Assembly (NCBI GenBank): GCA_017996175.1 | Contig: JAGOHK010000003.1 | Coordinates: forward strand, 50,741-114,740 | From: Leptospiraceae bacterium | GTDB taxonomy: Bacteria; Spirochaetota; Leptospiria; Leptospirales; Leptospiraceae | DNA: 64,000 bases | Direction: 5' to 3' | In this document: positions 1 through 10,200 of the stretch, in pieces | How positions within the stretch are numbered: the first letter of the stretch is position 1 | How the letters are laid out: each line of letters starts with the position of its first letter | Program-made: the position numbers and the translations under genes | Notes under the pieces: model-generated | Seen by the model: the letters and a program-made list of their open reading frames with translations, nothing else | The model's database searches: none | What the model was told of the DNA's origin: nothing

Positions 1-2
1 AC

Positions 3-113
3 GCAAAACGAATTACCACGAAGGCATATTGGTATTCTCAGCCAGAAGCTGATAATAATACCGAAGAAGGTCGGGCAAAAAATAGAAGGGTAAATTTCAG
101 AAAGTTAAATTAG
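3..113 (+). CDS. OmpA-family protein, C-terminal end (partial)
   Basis: The window opens inside a gene read in frame 3; the last 36 codons end at TAG 111-113. The visible end includes EEGRAKNRRV, which matches the closing part of OmpA-like peptidoglycan-binding domains, where a GR..NRRV motif follows the last helix and contributes to diaminopimelate binding. The rest of the gene lies upstream of the window, so signal peptide and full domain layout cannot be judged. It ends 12 bases before the TTG start of the next gene and may share a transcript with it. The assignment rests on one short motif. Confidence 0.6.
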   Translation, partial: AKRITTKAYWYSQPEADNNTEEGRAKNRRVNFRKLN

Positions 114-125
114 AGGATATTAAAA

Positions 126-1298
126 TTGACAACGGATGCAAAACCTAAAACGGAATCAACTATCAAAAAGATCACAACTATTTCTCAGGCACCAAGGGAG
201 TGGGAAGTAGTTGAGACTAATATGGGTAAAATGCTAGAGTATGTATCCCAAAATCATTTACTGAAAGATCCGTATTTAAAGAACTATGTGGGCAAACCCA
301 AAATTACCGTAAAACCCGGAGCGGCTAAGACTTCTTTCATCATAGAGATCGCTGACCAAATTTCTTTGTCCAATGAGCCTGAGATTGTTTTATACAAATA
401 TGCTAGAGAAAAATACTTTGAATTGGTTTTTGAGCGCGTTAGTTCCAGAGAAAAATCTCATGCCTGTACACTTAGGCAAGTCAAAATCGCAAAGCAAGTT
501 CGTCGAACTGCCGATCGTTTCTCTACAGAGACTAACCCAGTTCACGCAGGAAATTTTTTAGTAGCTAAGATTGATTTGGACATTAAGGCTGCGCTAGGTT
601 TTTCTACCGAAGTAATTTTTAATGAAGTGGATAAAACACTTAAAACAAAGTATCCTCGTTCTAAAATAGTTCCTTTATTCAACCGCGATGATTTAACAGA
701 AGAAGAGGAAATTTTACTTAGAGAACGTCTTCCTATATTTATAACAAACACCACAACAATGGAATCTTCTAAAGATATAAAGTGTTTCGATTTAAAAAGT
801 TATTATGAAGAAGAATTTATCCTAGAAGAAAAAATTGCTGCCCTCAGAAAGGATATGATTCAATCTTTTATTTATTATCCAATCGTATTCAAATCTCCGA
901 AGGAAGATGTTGTCATTGGATACTGCTACAATGAAAGTCAAACACCAATTACCCAGGGCAACTTAGAATACTTTGAAATAATAGCTTACACTATCAATAA
1001 ACGAATCATGGATTCCAGCACGGCTATCGTGGACGAAAAACAAAATGTACTGAATGTATCCGAACATGGTGTATTAATTGAAGTTACCTCAGATTATATT
1101 GTGCAAGCTCTTAAAACTAAACCCACCTTTTCTATGGATATAGTTTTTAAGATGATGGTACCAATGAGATTTTCCCTTTATGCCCGCCATATCTACAAAA
1201 TTGACCAGACCATATACATCGGCGCCGAAATAACTGGCTCGAACAATGATGAAAAAGGATTCGACAAATACAAGGACATCGTAAGAGCATTCAAATAA
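126..1298 (+). CDS. DUF1577-like protein with PilZ-like C-terminus
   Basis: A 390-residue soluble protein starting at TTG 126, with no signal peptide or membrane segment. Length and the PilZ-like C-terminal region (about residues 305-375, with a VSEHGVLIEV strand followed by alternating hydrophobic strands and an IYIGAEITG turn) resemble the DUF1577 family known from Leptospira. That family assignment is from memory of its general appearance. The classical RxxxR and D/NxSxxG c-di-GMP motifs are not clearly present, although NVSEHG resembles the second. The gene is followed 29 bases later by hisS. Its function is unknown; a regulatory role linked to nucleotide binding is speculative. Confidence 0.55.
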   Translation: MTTDAKPKTESTIKKITTISQAPREWEVVETNMGKMLEYVSQNHLLKDPYLKNYVGKPKITVKPGAAKTSFIIEIADQISLSNEPEIVLYKYAREKYFELVFERVSSREKSHACTLRQVKIAKQVRRTADRFSTETNPVHAGNFLVAKIDLDIKAALGFSTEVIFNEVDKTLKTKYPRSKIVPLFNRDDLTEEEEILLRERLPIFITNTTTMESSKDIKCFDLKSYYEEEFILEEKIAALRKDMIQSFIYYPIVFKSPKEDVVIGYCYNESQTPITQGNLEYFEIIAYTINKRIMDSSTAIVDEKQNVLNVSEHGVLIEVTSDYIVQALKTKPTFSMDIVFKMMVPMRFSLYARHIYKIDQTIYIGAEITGSNNDEKGFDKYKDIVRAFK

Positions 1299-1327
1299 AG
1301 GGTACTATACTCTCGGTTTGAAATCAA

Positions 1328-2650
1328 TTGAGTAAATCAGAAAAAAAAATATCTACAGAAAATTATAAAGGCACACGCGACTTTTATCCAGACGACATGC
1401 GCTTTCGTGCGTGGATGTTTGGTATTATGCGCCGAACTGTAATGCTTTATGGCTATGAGGAATACGATGCTCCTCTACTTGAGTCGTACGACTTGTACAA
1501 AGCAAAAACAGGAGAAGAAATTGTAGGAAGGCAACTCTACGACTTCATTGACAAAGGAGAGCGGCATGTCGCTATTCGCCCCGAGATGACTCCTTCCCTT
1601 GCCAGAATGGTTGCAGCGAAGAATCGTGATTTGCCTAAGCCAATTCGTTGGTATTCGATTCCCAATCTCTGGCGTTATGAAGCTCCCGGTCATGGACGAC
1701 TCCGAGAACACTGGCAGTTAAACGTAGATATTTTTGGAATCAATTCCGTTCAGGCAGAGGTGGAAATTATAAAACTCGCTTGTGACATTCTATTTGCATT
1801 TCGCGCACCGAAAGGAAGTTTTAAAGTTAAGATTTCTCACCGTAAAATTCTATCTGGATTTCTTAGAAATTCCCTTTCTCTAAGCGGTGAATCCGATCAA
1901 ACAATCGCAAAAATTTTAGACAAAAAAAACAAAATCACAAAAGAAGATTTTGAAACACAGGTAAAAGCCTATTTGCCGGAACCAGAGAAACAACTGGATT
2001 TGATTTACAAATACTTGGCTTCCTCCATTCAGAATATTTCCGAAATCGGGGGAATTGACCCGGAGGTTATAACAGAGATTAACCGCTTGTTTGACATTTT
2101 GGGCAAATTGGGACTCTCCGACTATATTGAGTTTGACCCTTCTATCATACGTGGTTTTGATTATTACACTGGATTTATATTCGAAATTTTTGATACGAAT
2201 CCGGAAAATAAACGTTCTCTCTATGGCGGTGGACGTTATGATAATTTAATTGGACTATTTTCCAACGACGAATTATCTGGAATTGGATTTGGACTGGGAG
2301 ATGTTACGTTACAAAATTTTTTGAAATCGCATAACTTAATTCCTAATTTAAAAAGACATACAACTGTATTTATTCCCTTAATGGACGACTCTCTTGCGAC
2401 TGACGTTATGTTACTCGCAAATCAATTAAGACAAGAAGGAATTTCCTGCGAAATAATGCTTGAAGGAAAACATAAGTTCGGAAAACAACTTGCGTTAGCC
2501 GAAAAAAAAGGTTATAGGTATGTGTTAATTTTAGGAAGTGACGAACTCCAGAAAGGAATTGTCAACTTAAAAGATTTAATCTCTGGTGAACAAAAAACAA
2601 TTAGCTTACAAAGTCTAGTTCAGGACTTAAAAAACGAATTACTTCTTTGA
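1328..2650 (+). CDS. hisS: Histidyl-tRNA synthetase
   Basis: Class II aminoacyl-tRNA synthetase that charges tRNA-His with histidine in the cytoplasm. The 440-residue length is normal. It begins near YKGTRDFYP (N-terminal catalytic region), has a motif-2 region [16 protein letters not shown], the HisRS signature RGFDYYTG and [13 protein letters not shown], then a C-terminal anticodon-binding domain from about residue 340. The motif-2 loop differs from the usual RYERPQ.GR.R.F sequence of many bacteria, so it belongs to a divergent branch. Presence of the anticodon-binding domain and the second His signature argues against the paralogue HisZ. Start is TTG 1328. Its stop overlaps the start of the PAP2 gene (TTGA), suggesting translational coupling. 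Confidence 0.93.
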   Translation: MSKSEKKISTENYKGTRDFYPDDMRFRAWMFGIMRRTVMLYGYEEYDAPLLESYDLYKAKTGEEIVGRQLYDFIDKGERHVAIRPEMTPSLARMVAAKNRDLPKPIRWYSIPNLWRYEAPGHGRLREHWQLNVDIFGINSVQAEVEIIKLACDILFAFRAPKGSFKVKISHRKILSGFLRNSLSLSGESDQTIAKILDKKNKITKEDFETQVKAYLPEPEKQLDLIYKYLASSIQNISEIGGIDPEVITEINRLFDILGKLGLSDYIEFDPSIIRGFDYYTGFIFEIFDTNPENKRSLYGGGRYDNLIGLFSNDELSGIGFGLGDVTLQNFLKSHNLIPNLKRHTTVFIPLMDDSLATDVMLLANQLRQEGISCEIMLEGKHKFGKQLALAEKKGYRYVLILGSDELQKGIVNLKDLISGEQKTISLQSLVQDLKNELLL

Positions 2651-3168
2651 TCCAAAGACTAATACAAATCGACTTAGCTATTTCTGGATTCATCAGGGAT
2701 AGAATTAAAAATAAAACCCTAGATAGGATTTTGTCACGAATCAATAGAGGAGAAACACTTCTTTTGATTTTAATTATTTCTTTTTTCTTTTATCCAAATA
2801 ATTCTTTCTGGGGGATAACGAAGTTAATCCTGCATGTCGGACTTATAAGTTATATCACAGATAGGCTAGTTCTATTCATGAAAAAAACTATTTCTAGAAA
2901 ACGTCCCTTGATACGGGTAATGGATAACCAAGATAAAAATCCTGACATGAAACATTCCTTTCCATCTGCTCATGCAGCCAATTCCATGGTCTCTATCTTT
3001 ATATTAGTTACGGTTTATCACTATTCACCGCTTTTCTTTTTATTTTCCTTATTTGCTGGGCTTGGAAGGTTAATAACTTTGCACCATTTTCTAAGCGATA
3101 TACTGGGAGGTTGGGGAATTGGGCTTGTAATTGGTTTACTCAATTTAGGGCTTTTCCTTCTAATCTAA
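2647..3168 (+). CDS. PAP2-family membrane phosphatase
   Basis: Integral membrane phosphatase of the PAP2 superfamily, 173 residues. The three phosphatase signatures are visible in order: KKTISRKRP (about 78-86), PSAHAAN (PSGH-type, about 107-113) and a closing R....[10 protein letters not shown] (about 140-152), with the catalytic histidines in the second and third. Hydrophobic segments surround them. Family members dephosphorylate lipid phosphates such as phosphatidate or undecaprenyl pyrophosphate, usually on the outer face of the cytoplasmic membrane; the substrate here cannot be told. The start is TTG 2647, overlapping the hisS stop by four bases, so translation is probably coupled. Three hairpins follow downstream. 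Confidence 0.87.
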   Translation: MIQRLIQIDLAISGFIRDRIKNKTLDRILSRINRGETLLLILIISFFFYPNNSFWGITKLILHVGLISYITDRLVLFMKKTISRKRPLIRVMDNQDKNPDMKHSFPSAHAANSMVSIFILVTVYHYSPLFFLFSLFAGLGRLITLHHFLSDILGGWGIGLVIGLLNLGLFLLI

Positions 3169-3191
3169 CCTGTAAAAAAATTCAATCTTAG

Positions 3192-3309
3192 TTTTGAGAA
3201 ACTGTCTAGATTATTTCTCAAAAACAATCTGATCTGATTCTATTAATGCGACTTTGTTACGTCGCATTAAATAATATTTTCAGTAAATTACAAAGTAGCG
3301 TCACTTTGT
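3192..3309. terminator. Three tandem hairpins after the hisS-PAP2 operon
   Basis: Three inverted repeats follow the PAP2 gene: a stem of about 11 bp at 3192-3226 (TTTTGAGAAA / TTTCTCAAAA), a perfect 10-bp stem at 3243-3270 (TTAATGCGAC / GTCGCATTAA, 8-base loop) and a 7-bp stem at 3290-3309 (ACAAAGT / ACTTTGT). The second is followed by an AT-rich run including TTTT and is the best terminator candidate. They fill most of the 247-base gap before the deacetylase gene. They could instead be a degraded palindromic repeat or part of the next gene's leader. Confidence 0.5.
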
Positions 3310-3415
3310 CCGAGTTTAGAGTTATACTATTTTTTATACCGAACGCATATTTTTGAATCAGAAATATGTATTTTATTTTGGCATTTACCGTAAGAAAGCA
3401 AGGTAGGAGTACGTA

Positions 3416-4354
3416 ATGAAATTTTACAAAGAAAAAATTAATATGGTCTATCGAGAGGAAATGGTATCCGATTTGAGTGTCGGCTCTTCTAAAAGTCCGA
3501 ACAAACCTAGGTATTTGCTGGATTTTCTTTACCGCAATCGGTTGATTTCTAATTTTTCCCTTGATGAAAATTGGGAACCCTTTGAAAAAGAAGAATTTTA
3601 TCTAGCGCATACTCGCCAGTATGTGGATTCTTTTTTTGCAGGCAAAGAGCCTTTTGCCTCTTCGAATGGATTGTATTGGAATTCTCAATTTGCTGATTCT
3701 GTTCGTTATACCAATGCATCCCTTTTTTATGCAATCGAAAGAAGTTTCGCAAATCCTGAAATTGTGCAATTTTCCCCGACGTCTGGATTTCACCATGCCA
3801 AGCCCTCTACTGGAGCCGGGTTTTGTAGTTTTTCAGGGCAAGTGATTGCTTCTGTTAAACTTTGGAACAAACAGAAATTAAGAGGTGCCTATATTGATTT
3901 AGACGGTCATTATGGGAATTCTATCGAAGATTCAAAGGTCTTTGTCAGAGAGCTAAACAAGATTATCCCCTTTAATATAAATCCATCTGGAGATCACAAA
4001 ACTTATATCGAAAACTTAGTTCGTGATTTGAACCGTCTTAGTTCTGAAATTCTTGCGGGTAATATAGATTATGTTGTATTCTGTCATGGTGCTGACTCCC
4101 ATGAATGGGATGATTTGGGTTCTCAATGTTCTACTGAGGAATGGATACATTGTTCTGAATTAGTTTATCTTATGATTAATCGAGTTTCCCAAAAATTGAA
4201 TCGTCCAATTCCTCTAACTCTTAGCCTATTTGGTGGTTATCGCCATGACGATTATAATTCTGTTCTTAGCCTTCATACTGCTGATCTTTGTAAGTGCTTA
4301 GATATTTTATGTGGTCAGGATATTCGGTATTTGCCGATTGTGAAGGGGAGGTAG
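3416..4354 (+). CDS. Histone-deacetylase-family amidohydrolase
   Basis: A 312-residue member of the arginase/deacetylase superfamily, HDAC type, predicted to be a zinc-dependent deacetylase acting on small acylated amines or acyl-lysine in the cytoplasm. The two catalytic histidines are at SGFHHA (126-127). The zinc ligands are in YIDLDGHYGN (Asp163, His165) and GADSHEWDDLG (Asp227), and the glycine-rich SLFGGYR near residue 272 matches the loop before the transition-state tyrosine. Start ATG 3416 is preceded by an AGGAG-type ribosome site. Bacterial homologues include acetoin-utilisation and acetylpolyamine deacetylases; which substrate applies is unknown. It is a single-gene unit convergent with the toxin-antitoxin pair. 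Confidence 0.85.
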   Translation: MKFYKEKINMVYREEMVSDLSVGSSKSPNKPRYLLDFLYRNRLISNFSLDENWEPFEKEEFYLAHTRQYVDSFFAGKEPFASSNGLYWNSQFADSVRYTNASLFYAIERSFANPEIVQFSPTSGFHHAKPSTGAGFCSFSGQVIASVKLWNKQKLRGAYIDLDGHYGNSIEDSKVFVRELNKIIPFNINPSGDHKTYIENLVRDLNRLSSEILAGNIDYVVFCHGADSHEWDDLGSQCSTEEWIHCSELVYLMINRVSQKLNRPIPLTLSLFGGYRHDDYNSVLSLHTADLCKCLDILCGQDIRYLPIVKGR

Positions 4355-4357
4355 ATA

Positions 4358-4669
4358 TTATTTAGATATGTTAATTGCTCTTATGTCAACAATATCTTTT
4401 AATCTACTTTTATGCCATATTGCTATCACTAATACTAATGGTGATTTATTAAAAGCGTAATATATAAAGTATGGAAAGGAATTTAAGCTCGTTTTGCGAA
4501 GACCTTTATCATCAGCGGAGTAGGCATCTGGTTTTATTTCTAATTTATGAATTTTCTCGATTACTTCAATTGCAAGTTTTTTCCCTATGCCACTTTGTTG
4601 GTTTTCATACCAAAGAACTGCTTCCCGCAAATCTTGATTAGCCTCTTCTGTGAATATAGCTTTATTCAT
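4358..4669 (-). CDS. ParE/RelE-family toxin
   Basis: A 103-residue protein of the RelE/ParE toxin superfamily. It opens with a strand then FTEEANQDLREAVLWYE, the typical first helix of ParE-like toxins, and ends with the strands YFIYYAF and LVLVIAIWHKSR, the family's conserved beta-sheet core and basic end. ParE members inhibit DNA gyrase and RelE members cleave mRNA on the ribosome; the sequence leans to ParE by its helical hairpin, but this is not certain. Its gene begins 3 bases after the antitoxin gene, so the two are one operon. Confidence 0.82.
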   Translation of the reverse strand: MNKAIFTEEANQDLREAVLWYENQQSGIGKKLAIEVIEKIHKLEIKPDAYSADDKGLRKTSLNSFPYFIYYAFNKSPLVLVIAIWHKSRLKDIVDIRAINISK

Positions 4670-4672
4670 TAA

Positions 4673-4936
4673 CTAAATTAGTTTTTCTCCTAAATCTTTT
4701 TCTAAACCGTGAATCACTTGATCAATAGAAAGCCCTGTCTGTGGATTTTGGAAATACTTGGAAGTTCTTCTTTCTAATTCATTCTTATCGGATTCAGAAA
4801 GTCCATTTATCGCGGGAGTGTGTCGCTCCCATAGGAAATCGACATATTCTAATAATTGTAGAGCTGTTTCTTCAGGGAAAGAGGAAATTTTCATAAATAA
4901 TTCTTTATAGTTAATTTGTAACTTAGAAGTTTCCAT
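4673..4936 (-). CDS. Antitoxin of the ParE-type pair
   Basis: An 87-residue protein upstream of the toxin gene, as is usual for ParDE/RelBE operons. The N-terminal part has a helix containing FPEETALQLLEYVDFLWER, like the DUF2281-type addiction-module components that precede RelE/ParE toxins; the C-terminal part is polar and probably wraps the toxin. No clear DNA-binding domain can be assigned by eye. Start ATG 4936. The identification depends on gene order together with the short length and composition. Confidence 0.75.
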   Translation of the reverse strand: METSKLQINYKELFMKISSFPEETALQLLEYVDFLWERHTPAINGLSESDKNELERRTSKYFQNPQTGLSIDQVIHGLEKDLGEKLI

Positions 4937-5146
4937 ATTGCTACTATAGCTTACATAAATGAGAAAGCAAGCAATTTATTGGATGTTATTCTTCGCAAAA
5001 CCTGCTTCTATTATTTATGAGAAAATCAAACAAAGTTTCTGCTATAAAATTAGCGTGTTCACTTTTTACAACGAAGCCAGCTTTGATTCTTCCTACTTTT
5101 TTCATTTGAAACAATCCTTGTTAAAAAATTTTTTAAAAAGTCTATA

Positions 5147-5740
5147 CTAAAACACAAATGGCACAAAACGTTTTTTATCCGAAAAGTGTTGTTTATAAAA
5201 AGGATTTAACATAAGAGCGGCTTCTTCTTGTCGAATGCGAAAATATAGAATGGAGAAATTACAAATAGAAAAAAATAAAAAAGAAAAATAAGCAGAATGA
5301 AATAGAGAAATAGCGGCTATTTCTAATATGACGATGAGATAGTTGGGATGACGAATGTATTTGTAAAGACCAGTTGTGGCGATGCTTGCTTTTGAGTTAG
5401 GGTCGTAAACTACTTTGACATTCCAGTTTTCTTTTAAAGTAAGTAAGACACTCATTCGCATGATGAGGCATATAGCATATACTAAGAGGCAAATAAGTCC
5501 TAACTGCAACTCGAAACTTCTTTGGAGAAAAAGAATTTCTATGGGAACAGCTACTAAAAAAGAACTATGAAGAATTACAAATAAAAAGAAAAAAGGCTCT
5601 TTGGCGATTTGTAAGTTCGGCTCTGATTTTCGTTTGGCAAGATTTTTTTTAGCGAGTCTGAGTTCGAATAAACGGAAGATAATTGTGATTATCCAAATTC
5701 CTAGAAATAAAAAGTGACTAGATTGAAGTGGGGTTAACAT
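5147..5740 (-). CDS. Isoprenylcysteine methyltransferase-like membrane protein
   Basis: A 197-residue protein with about five membrane segments and, near residues 128-150, the motif GLYKYIRHPNYLIV, the hallmark of the ICMT/PEMT methyltransferase superfamily (RHPxY binds S-adenosylmethionine). In eukaryotes such enzymes methylate prenylcysteine or phosphatidylethanolamine; in bacteria the substrate is usually unknown and may be a lipid or quinone. Its ATG overlaps the stop codon of the upstream lipoprotein gene (TAATG), so the two form an operon. A C-terminal RQEEAALMLNP...Y segment also fits ICMT proteins, where the glutamates are conserved. Confidence 0.78.
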   Translation of the reverse strand: MLTPLQSSHFLFLGIWIITIIFRLFELRLAKKNLAKRKSEPNLQIAKEPFFFLFVILHSSFLVAVPIEILFLQRSFELQLGLICLLVYAICLIMRMSVLLTLKENWNVKVVYDPNSKASIATTGLYKYIRHPNYLIVILEIAAISLFHSAYFSFLFFSICNFSILYFRIRQEEAALMLNPFYKQHFSDKKRFVPFVF

Positions 5741-6516
5741 TAATTAACCCTTATTATGCATTCACCACCACCGGCAGTAATAAAGTATTGGATTGTAAAA
5801 TACTTAGAGTTCACAGAAAGTACGGGATTAAAGGTAATAGAATTTCCGTCTACTTGGTGTTCTGTCGGTACGCAGGATTGAGAAAAAGATAACACACGAG
5901 CCAGAGTTGTGCAACGAATATTTATTGTGTTAGCCGAGGTCTCGTTAGTGTACGGATTTGTGTAGAGTAAGTCAGAGCGAAATGCCCTTGTGGTAACTTT
6001 ATTGTATGCAATCGTTTGCATTGTTCCTGTTGGAATAGAAATTTCAGATCCGTAAATATTTTGAAACGGAGCGTAACAATTTACGTAAAAATCTTCCCCT
6101 TCACAATTGAATCCAGATTTTTTATCGAGACTATAACAAACTCCTCCATTATTCGAGACAGATAAAACACCCGATTTGGCACCTGACGGAACTCTTACTC
6201 TTATTTCTTGTTCATTTGCATATTCAGGTATTGCAATAACGTCATCAAACAAAATTGTATTTCCAATAATAGACGGGACAAAGTTTTTTCCTTTAATCGT
6301 GACAAGCGTTGATTCATAACTCGCTCCTGGAAATATCAGAAAGTTAGGCGTAAGGAAAGCAGGGTTTCCTATTTTCGGGTCAATGCTATAGATAGTTGGG
6401 CTGTATGGGTTGTTGCTACCCGTCAGTGCGGCTGCAATCGGGTTGGTTGTAGTGGTATCGTCTTTGCAGGATAGGAAAAAGGAAAATAGTATTAAAATTA
6501 TAATTTTAACTAACAT
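5740..6516 (-). CDS. Lipoprotein with IPT/TIG domain
   Basis: A 258-residue predicted lipoprotein. The signal peptide MLVKIIILILFSFFLSC ends in a lipobox with Cys17. Residues about 45-120 form an IPT/TIG immunoglobulin-like fold: IYSIDPKIGNP, then VTIKGKNF, then IRVRVPSGAKSGVLSVSNNGG, the typical TIG strands. The C-terminal half has several cysteines and no domain I recognise. TIG domains mediate protein contacts on the surface or in the periplasm. It is the first gene of an operon with the methyltransferase and is divergent from the DUF1566 gene at 6636. Confidence 0.75.
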   Translation of the reverse strand: MLVKIIILILFSFFLSCKDDTTTTNPIAAALTGSNNPYSPTIYSIDPKIGNPAFLTPNFLIFPGASYESTLVTIKGKNFVPSIIGNTILFDDVIAIPEYANEQEIRVRVPSGAKSGVLSVSNNGGVCYSLDKKSGFNCEGEDFYVNCYAPFQNIYGSEISIPTGTMQTIAYNKVTTRAFRSDLLYTNPYTNETSANTINIRCTTLARVLSFSQSCVPTEHQVDGNSITFNPVLSVNSKYFTIQYFITAGGGECIIRVN

Positions 6517-6635
6517 TCCCTTTATTCTAATCAGAAATCTTAAATTGCAAGACTTTTTCGAAACTAGAAGTAAACTTTTTCCGACTTGACTTTATCTCTA
6601 GTTGGATGTGGATTAAGGATAGAGGATACATACCC

Positions 6636-7220
6636 ATGAAACAAATTTTAGTCTTTCTTTTTTTAATTCCGTTCTGTTTATTTTCCCAGTCCACAACGCC
6701 GGTTTCTACGCCAAATCCAGCAAAAGAGTCGGAGACAAAAACACCTGCGAAAGCTGGCGAGACTAAGACTGCTGAAGCGAAAACAACTGATTCCAAAACG
6801 GTACCAGCTAAAGTAGAGCCTGCTCCTAAAAAAGAACTTCCACCTTTGCAAAAAGAAGGCGGTTTTTTAGTGTTACACGGTGTGAAATGGCAGGCAGAAA
6901 ATATTACTAAGAAAGCGTATATTGTTGCGAAAGAAGAGTGTGAAAAAAATGGGATGAGACTTCCTACTCGAGATGAATTAGTGGATGCATATTATTCCAA
7001 ATACCCTGAGTTTAGAACTCCAGCAGGACATTATATGTCTGGAAATAGAAGAGCGAGCGATAGATCGAATATCTGGTATGTAAGTTTTGACAATGGGCAT
7101 CATAATTCAGGGTCTCTTTTTAGGGAATACAATGTGCGTTGTGTGAAAGTAGAAGCGAAAGAAACCAAAGATGCTCCCGCACCGGCTAAGACTGATACTC
7201 CGGCAGATTCTAAAAAGTAA
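6636..7220 (+). CDS. Secreted DUF1566-like protein
   Basis: Start ATG 6636 is preferred to an upstream ATG at 6606 because it has an AGAGGA ribosome site and begins directly with a signal peptide (MKQILVFLFLIPFCLFSQS). A low-complexity linker rich in Ala, Lys and Thr follows (about 22-75). The folded part (about 80-170) has the DUF1566/FGE-like pattern: AKEECEKNGMRLPTRDELVDAY, a WYVSFDNGHHN strand and YNVRCVK at its end. DUF1566 domains have a C-type-lectin-like fold and are expanded in leptospires. The C-terminus is again Ala/Lys/Pro rich. The gene lies 24 bases upstream of the alpha-2-macroglobulin gene, so the two are probably co-transcribed. Confidence 0.75.
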   Translation: MKQILVFLFLIPFCLFSQSTTPVSTPNPAKESETKTPAKAGETKTAEAKTTDSKTVPAKVEPAPKKELPPLQKEGGFLVLHGVKWQAENITKKAYIVAKEECEKNGMRLPTRDELVDAYYSKYPEFRTPAGHYMSGNRRASDRSNIWYVSFDNGHHNSGSLFREYNVRCVKVEAKETKDAPAPAKTDTPADSKK

Positions 7221-7244
7221 AAATTAATTTAAACAAGGATTCCA

Positions 7245-10200
7245 ATGAAAAAATATTTCTATCTATTTCTAATTTCTTTAATGGGCATATTTTCATTAGC
7301 TGCTCAAGAAAAAGCTACCATCACAAGTTTTTCTCCGGAAGGAGTTGTGAAAAATGTAAAACAAGTAAAGGTAAATTTCTCTGCGCAGATGGTTCCATTT
7401 GGTAACCCACGAGTAAAGACAGATCAATTTGAAATTACTTGTCCTGTTGAAGGAAAGGCAAGATGGATAGATGAAAAAACTTTTGTGTATGAATTTCCGA
7501 ACAACCTGGAAGCGGGTATTGTCTGTAAGTTCCTACTTAAATCAAATACTAAGACGTTAGCCGGCAAAGAAATTACAGGAAATAAAAGTTTTCAATTTTC
7601 AACCGGTGGTCCTACTGCATTATTTACGAACCCGTATGAAGGTTCGACTATAGACGAAGATCAGATTTTTATTTTAAAAATGGATGCAGAAGTAAAAGAA
7701 AGTAGTCTAGAAAACAGGCTTATGTTTGAAATAGAAGGGATTAAGGAGAGAGTAGCGGCTACTATTATTAAACCTTCTGATGCACAGGATATCTTAAAAG
7801 CAGAGTTTGGAGAAAAATTTAAAACAGAAAAATTACTTCTAATAAAATCAAAACTTCGTTTTCCGAACAAAGCGAAAGTTAGCCTAATACTAGGAAAAGG
7901 AATTGAATCAAAGTCAGGAGTAAAAACAGATGAAGATAGAGTTTTAGCTTTTTCTGCCCGCACTGCATTTTCTGCTGATTTCTCCTGTGACCGTGAGAAT
8001 AAAAATGCCGGTTGTATTCCTATTTCTAATTTTTACGTAAATTTCACAAGTCCTATCCAGAAATCAGATATTAAAAAAATCACTCTCGATGGTGGTGGAA
8101 AAAAATGGACTGCAAAGATTCGCGGCAACTCGGAAGAAGACTCTGATGGAACAACTTACAGTGTTTATTTCGAAGGACCTTTTCCGGAGGAAACAAAGTT
8201 CAAACTTCTTGTTTCCGATTCTTTAAAAGATGAAACGGGAAGAAAACTTTCTAACGCGACAAAATTTCCGCTCGAAGTAAAATCAGATAAATACCCACCT
8301 CTGGCAAAATTCTCAGGAAGTTTTGGAATTATTGAACTTGAGGCAGAACCACTGTTACCCGTTACCCTTCGTAATTTGGACAAAGAAGTAAAAGCAAAAG
8401 TGGTAAAGATGACTGGAGAAGGGGGAGGATTTTTTAGTAATCTATTTGGAAAAAAAATTAAAATTACTCCTGAAAATATTTTACTTTGGTTAAAAAAAGT
8501 CCACAAGGCGGAGAGAGAAAAATCCATATTTGCCGGTGAGGCAAATACAAATTCTTTTACGATTCCAAAGCCAAATGGAGAAAAAGCATTTGAAGTTGTT
8601 GGCATTCCTCTGAAAGAACCTGGATTTTTTGTCGTTGAGATTGAAAGTGAAAAGTTAGGAAATTCTCTTTTAGAGAAAAAAGGAAAGATGTATGTTCCAA
8701 CCTCAGCTTTGGTTACGAATATGGCTGTGCATTTTAAATGGGGAACGGAAAGTTCTTTGGTTTGGGTAACATCCCTAGATAAAGCAGAAGGAGTTGCGGA
8801 CGCAAAAATTTCCATTCGAGATTGTAAAAATAATTTAGTCGCACAAGGGCAAACTGATTCTAGCGGCATATTGAAATTAGGCGGAATTCCGCAAAGTCGC
8901 ATTCCCAATTGTTCCTATTCTTCTTACGACAACGGGTTACTTGTGATTGCTGAAAAAGAAAAAGATTTATCCTTTGCGCATACTAGTTGGGATAGTGGAA
9001 TTGAGAACTGGAGATTTAATTTATCTGGATATTCTTCTGATGGAAATTCTATCGCGCATACTATTTTAGATAGAACTCTTCTTCGCGCAGGAGAAACCGT
9101 TCATTTTAAACATATTCTCAGAAGTCATAATATGAAAGGTGTATCATTTGCCTCTCCAACCATACTTCCGAATAAAATGAAAATTACTCATATTGGGTCA
9201 GATCAAGAATACAGCGTAAATTTAAAATGGACTGGAGGATTTTCAGAAGCAGAGTGGAAAATTCCTAAACAGGCAAAACTTGGTACGTATGCCATTAACC
9301 TCTATAAAGGGGATAAGGCGTATTACACGGGAGAATTTAAAGTAGAGGAATTTCGGGTTCCCTTGATGAAAGCTATCATTAAAGCACCACTGGAAAAATT
9401 AGTGAAACCGAAATCTTTTTCTGTGGATTTAATCGTGAATTACCTCGCGGGTGGTCCGGCTGGTGGAATGGCTGTAAAGGTAAAATCTTGGTTTAGAGAT
9501 ACTAGTATTGGCGAGTTCGAAGGTTTTGAGGATTATACCTTTGCGAATGGAAGGTTGAAAGAAGGAATACGCAAATTAGCCTCTACTCGAAATTACTATT
9601 ATGACGAAGAAGGCGATGAACAAGATACTAACGGCAATTCTGGAAATACAAGTATTAAATCACAAGATCTTATTTTAGATAAAATAGGTTTTGCAAAAGC
9701 AGAAATCAAAGATATTCCCGAAAAAGATAGTCCACAGGAAGTAGTAACAGAATTAGAATATAGAGACCCAGTAGGAGAAATACAGACAGTATCCTCTACG
9801 ATTCCAATTTATCCCGGAAGATATTTGGTTGGACTAAAGTCAGAAGGTTGGGCTGCGTCTAAGGATGGAGTAAAAATCTTTGCGGCGGTTGTGGATAATG
9901 CCGGTAAGCCAAAAGCTGGAGTAGATGTAAGTATTGATTTACTTGGTCGTAAAACGATCACTCATCGTAAAAGACTAGTAGGTGGATTTTATTCTTATGA
10001 TTCAGTAGAAGAAGTAAAAAAACATACTACATTTTGTAAAGGCAAAACAGATGCAAAAGGGCTTTTAGTTTGCAAAAAAGAATCTCCTGTTTCAGGAGAT
10101 GTGATTTTTCAGGCTTCGATAGAAGATAGTGCGGGTAATGATGTTTTTGCGTATAGAGAAGTATATATTACAGGGAAGGATTCCTGGTTTAATGTTTCGG

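Noticed and set aside
1328..2650. HisZ regulatory paralogue instead of HisRS
   Set aside because: The protein has the RGFDYYTG signature and a complete anticodon-binding domain, which HisZ lacks.
4959..5150. 63-codon open frame on the plus strand
   Set aside because: No ribosome site and no recognisable features; the composition is that of AT-rich intergenic sequence.
6527..6796. Minus-strand frame over the start of the DUF1566 gene
   Set aside because: It is the antisense of a low-complexity Ala/Lys/Thr coding region, and the plus-strand gene has a good signal peptide and ribosome site.
8165..8908. Long minus-strand open frame inside the macroglobulin gene
   Set aside because: Shadow of the real gene; no start signal and no domain, while the plus strand encodes an intact family.
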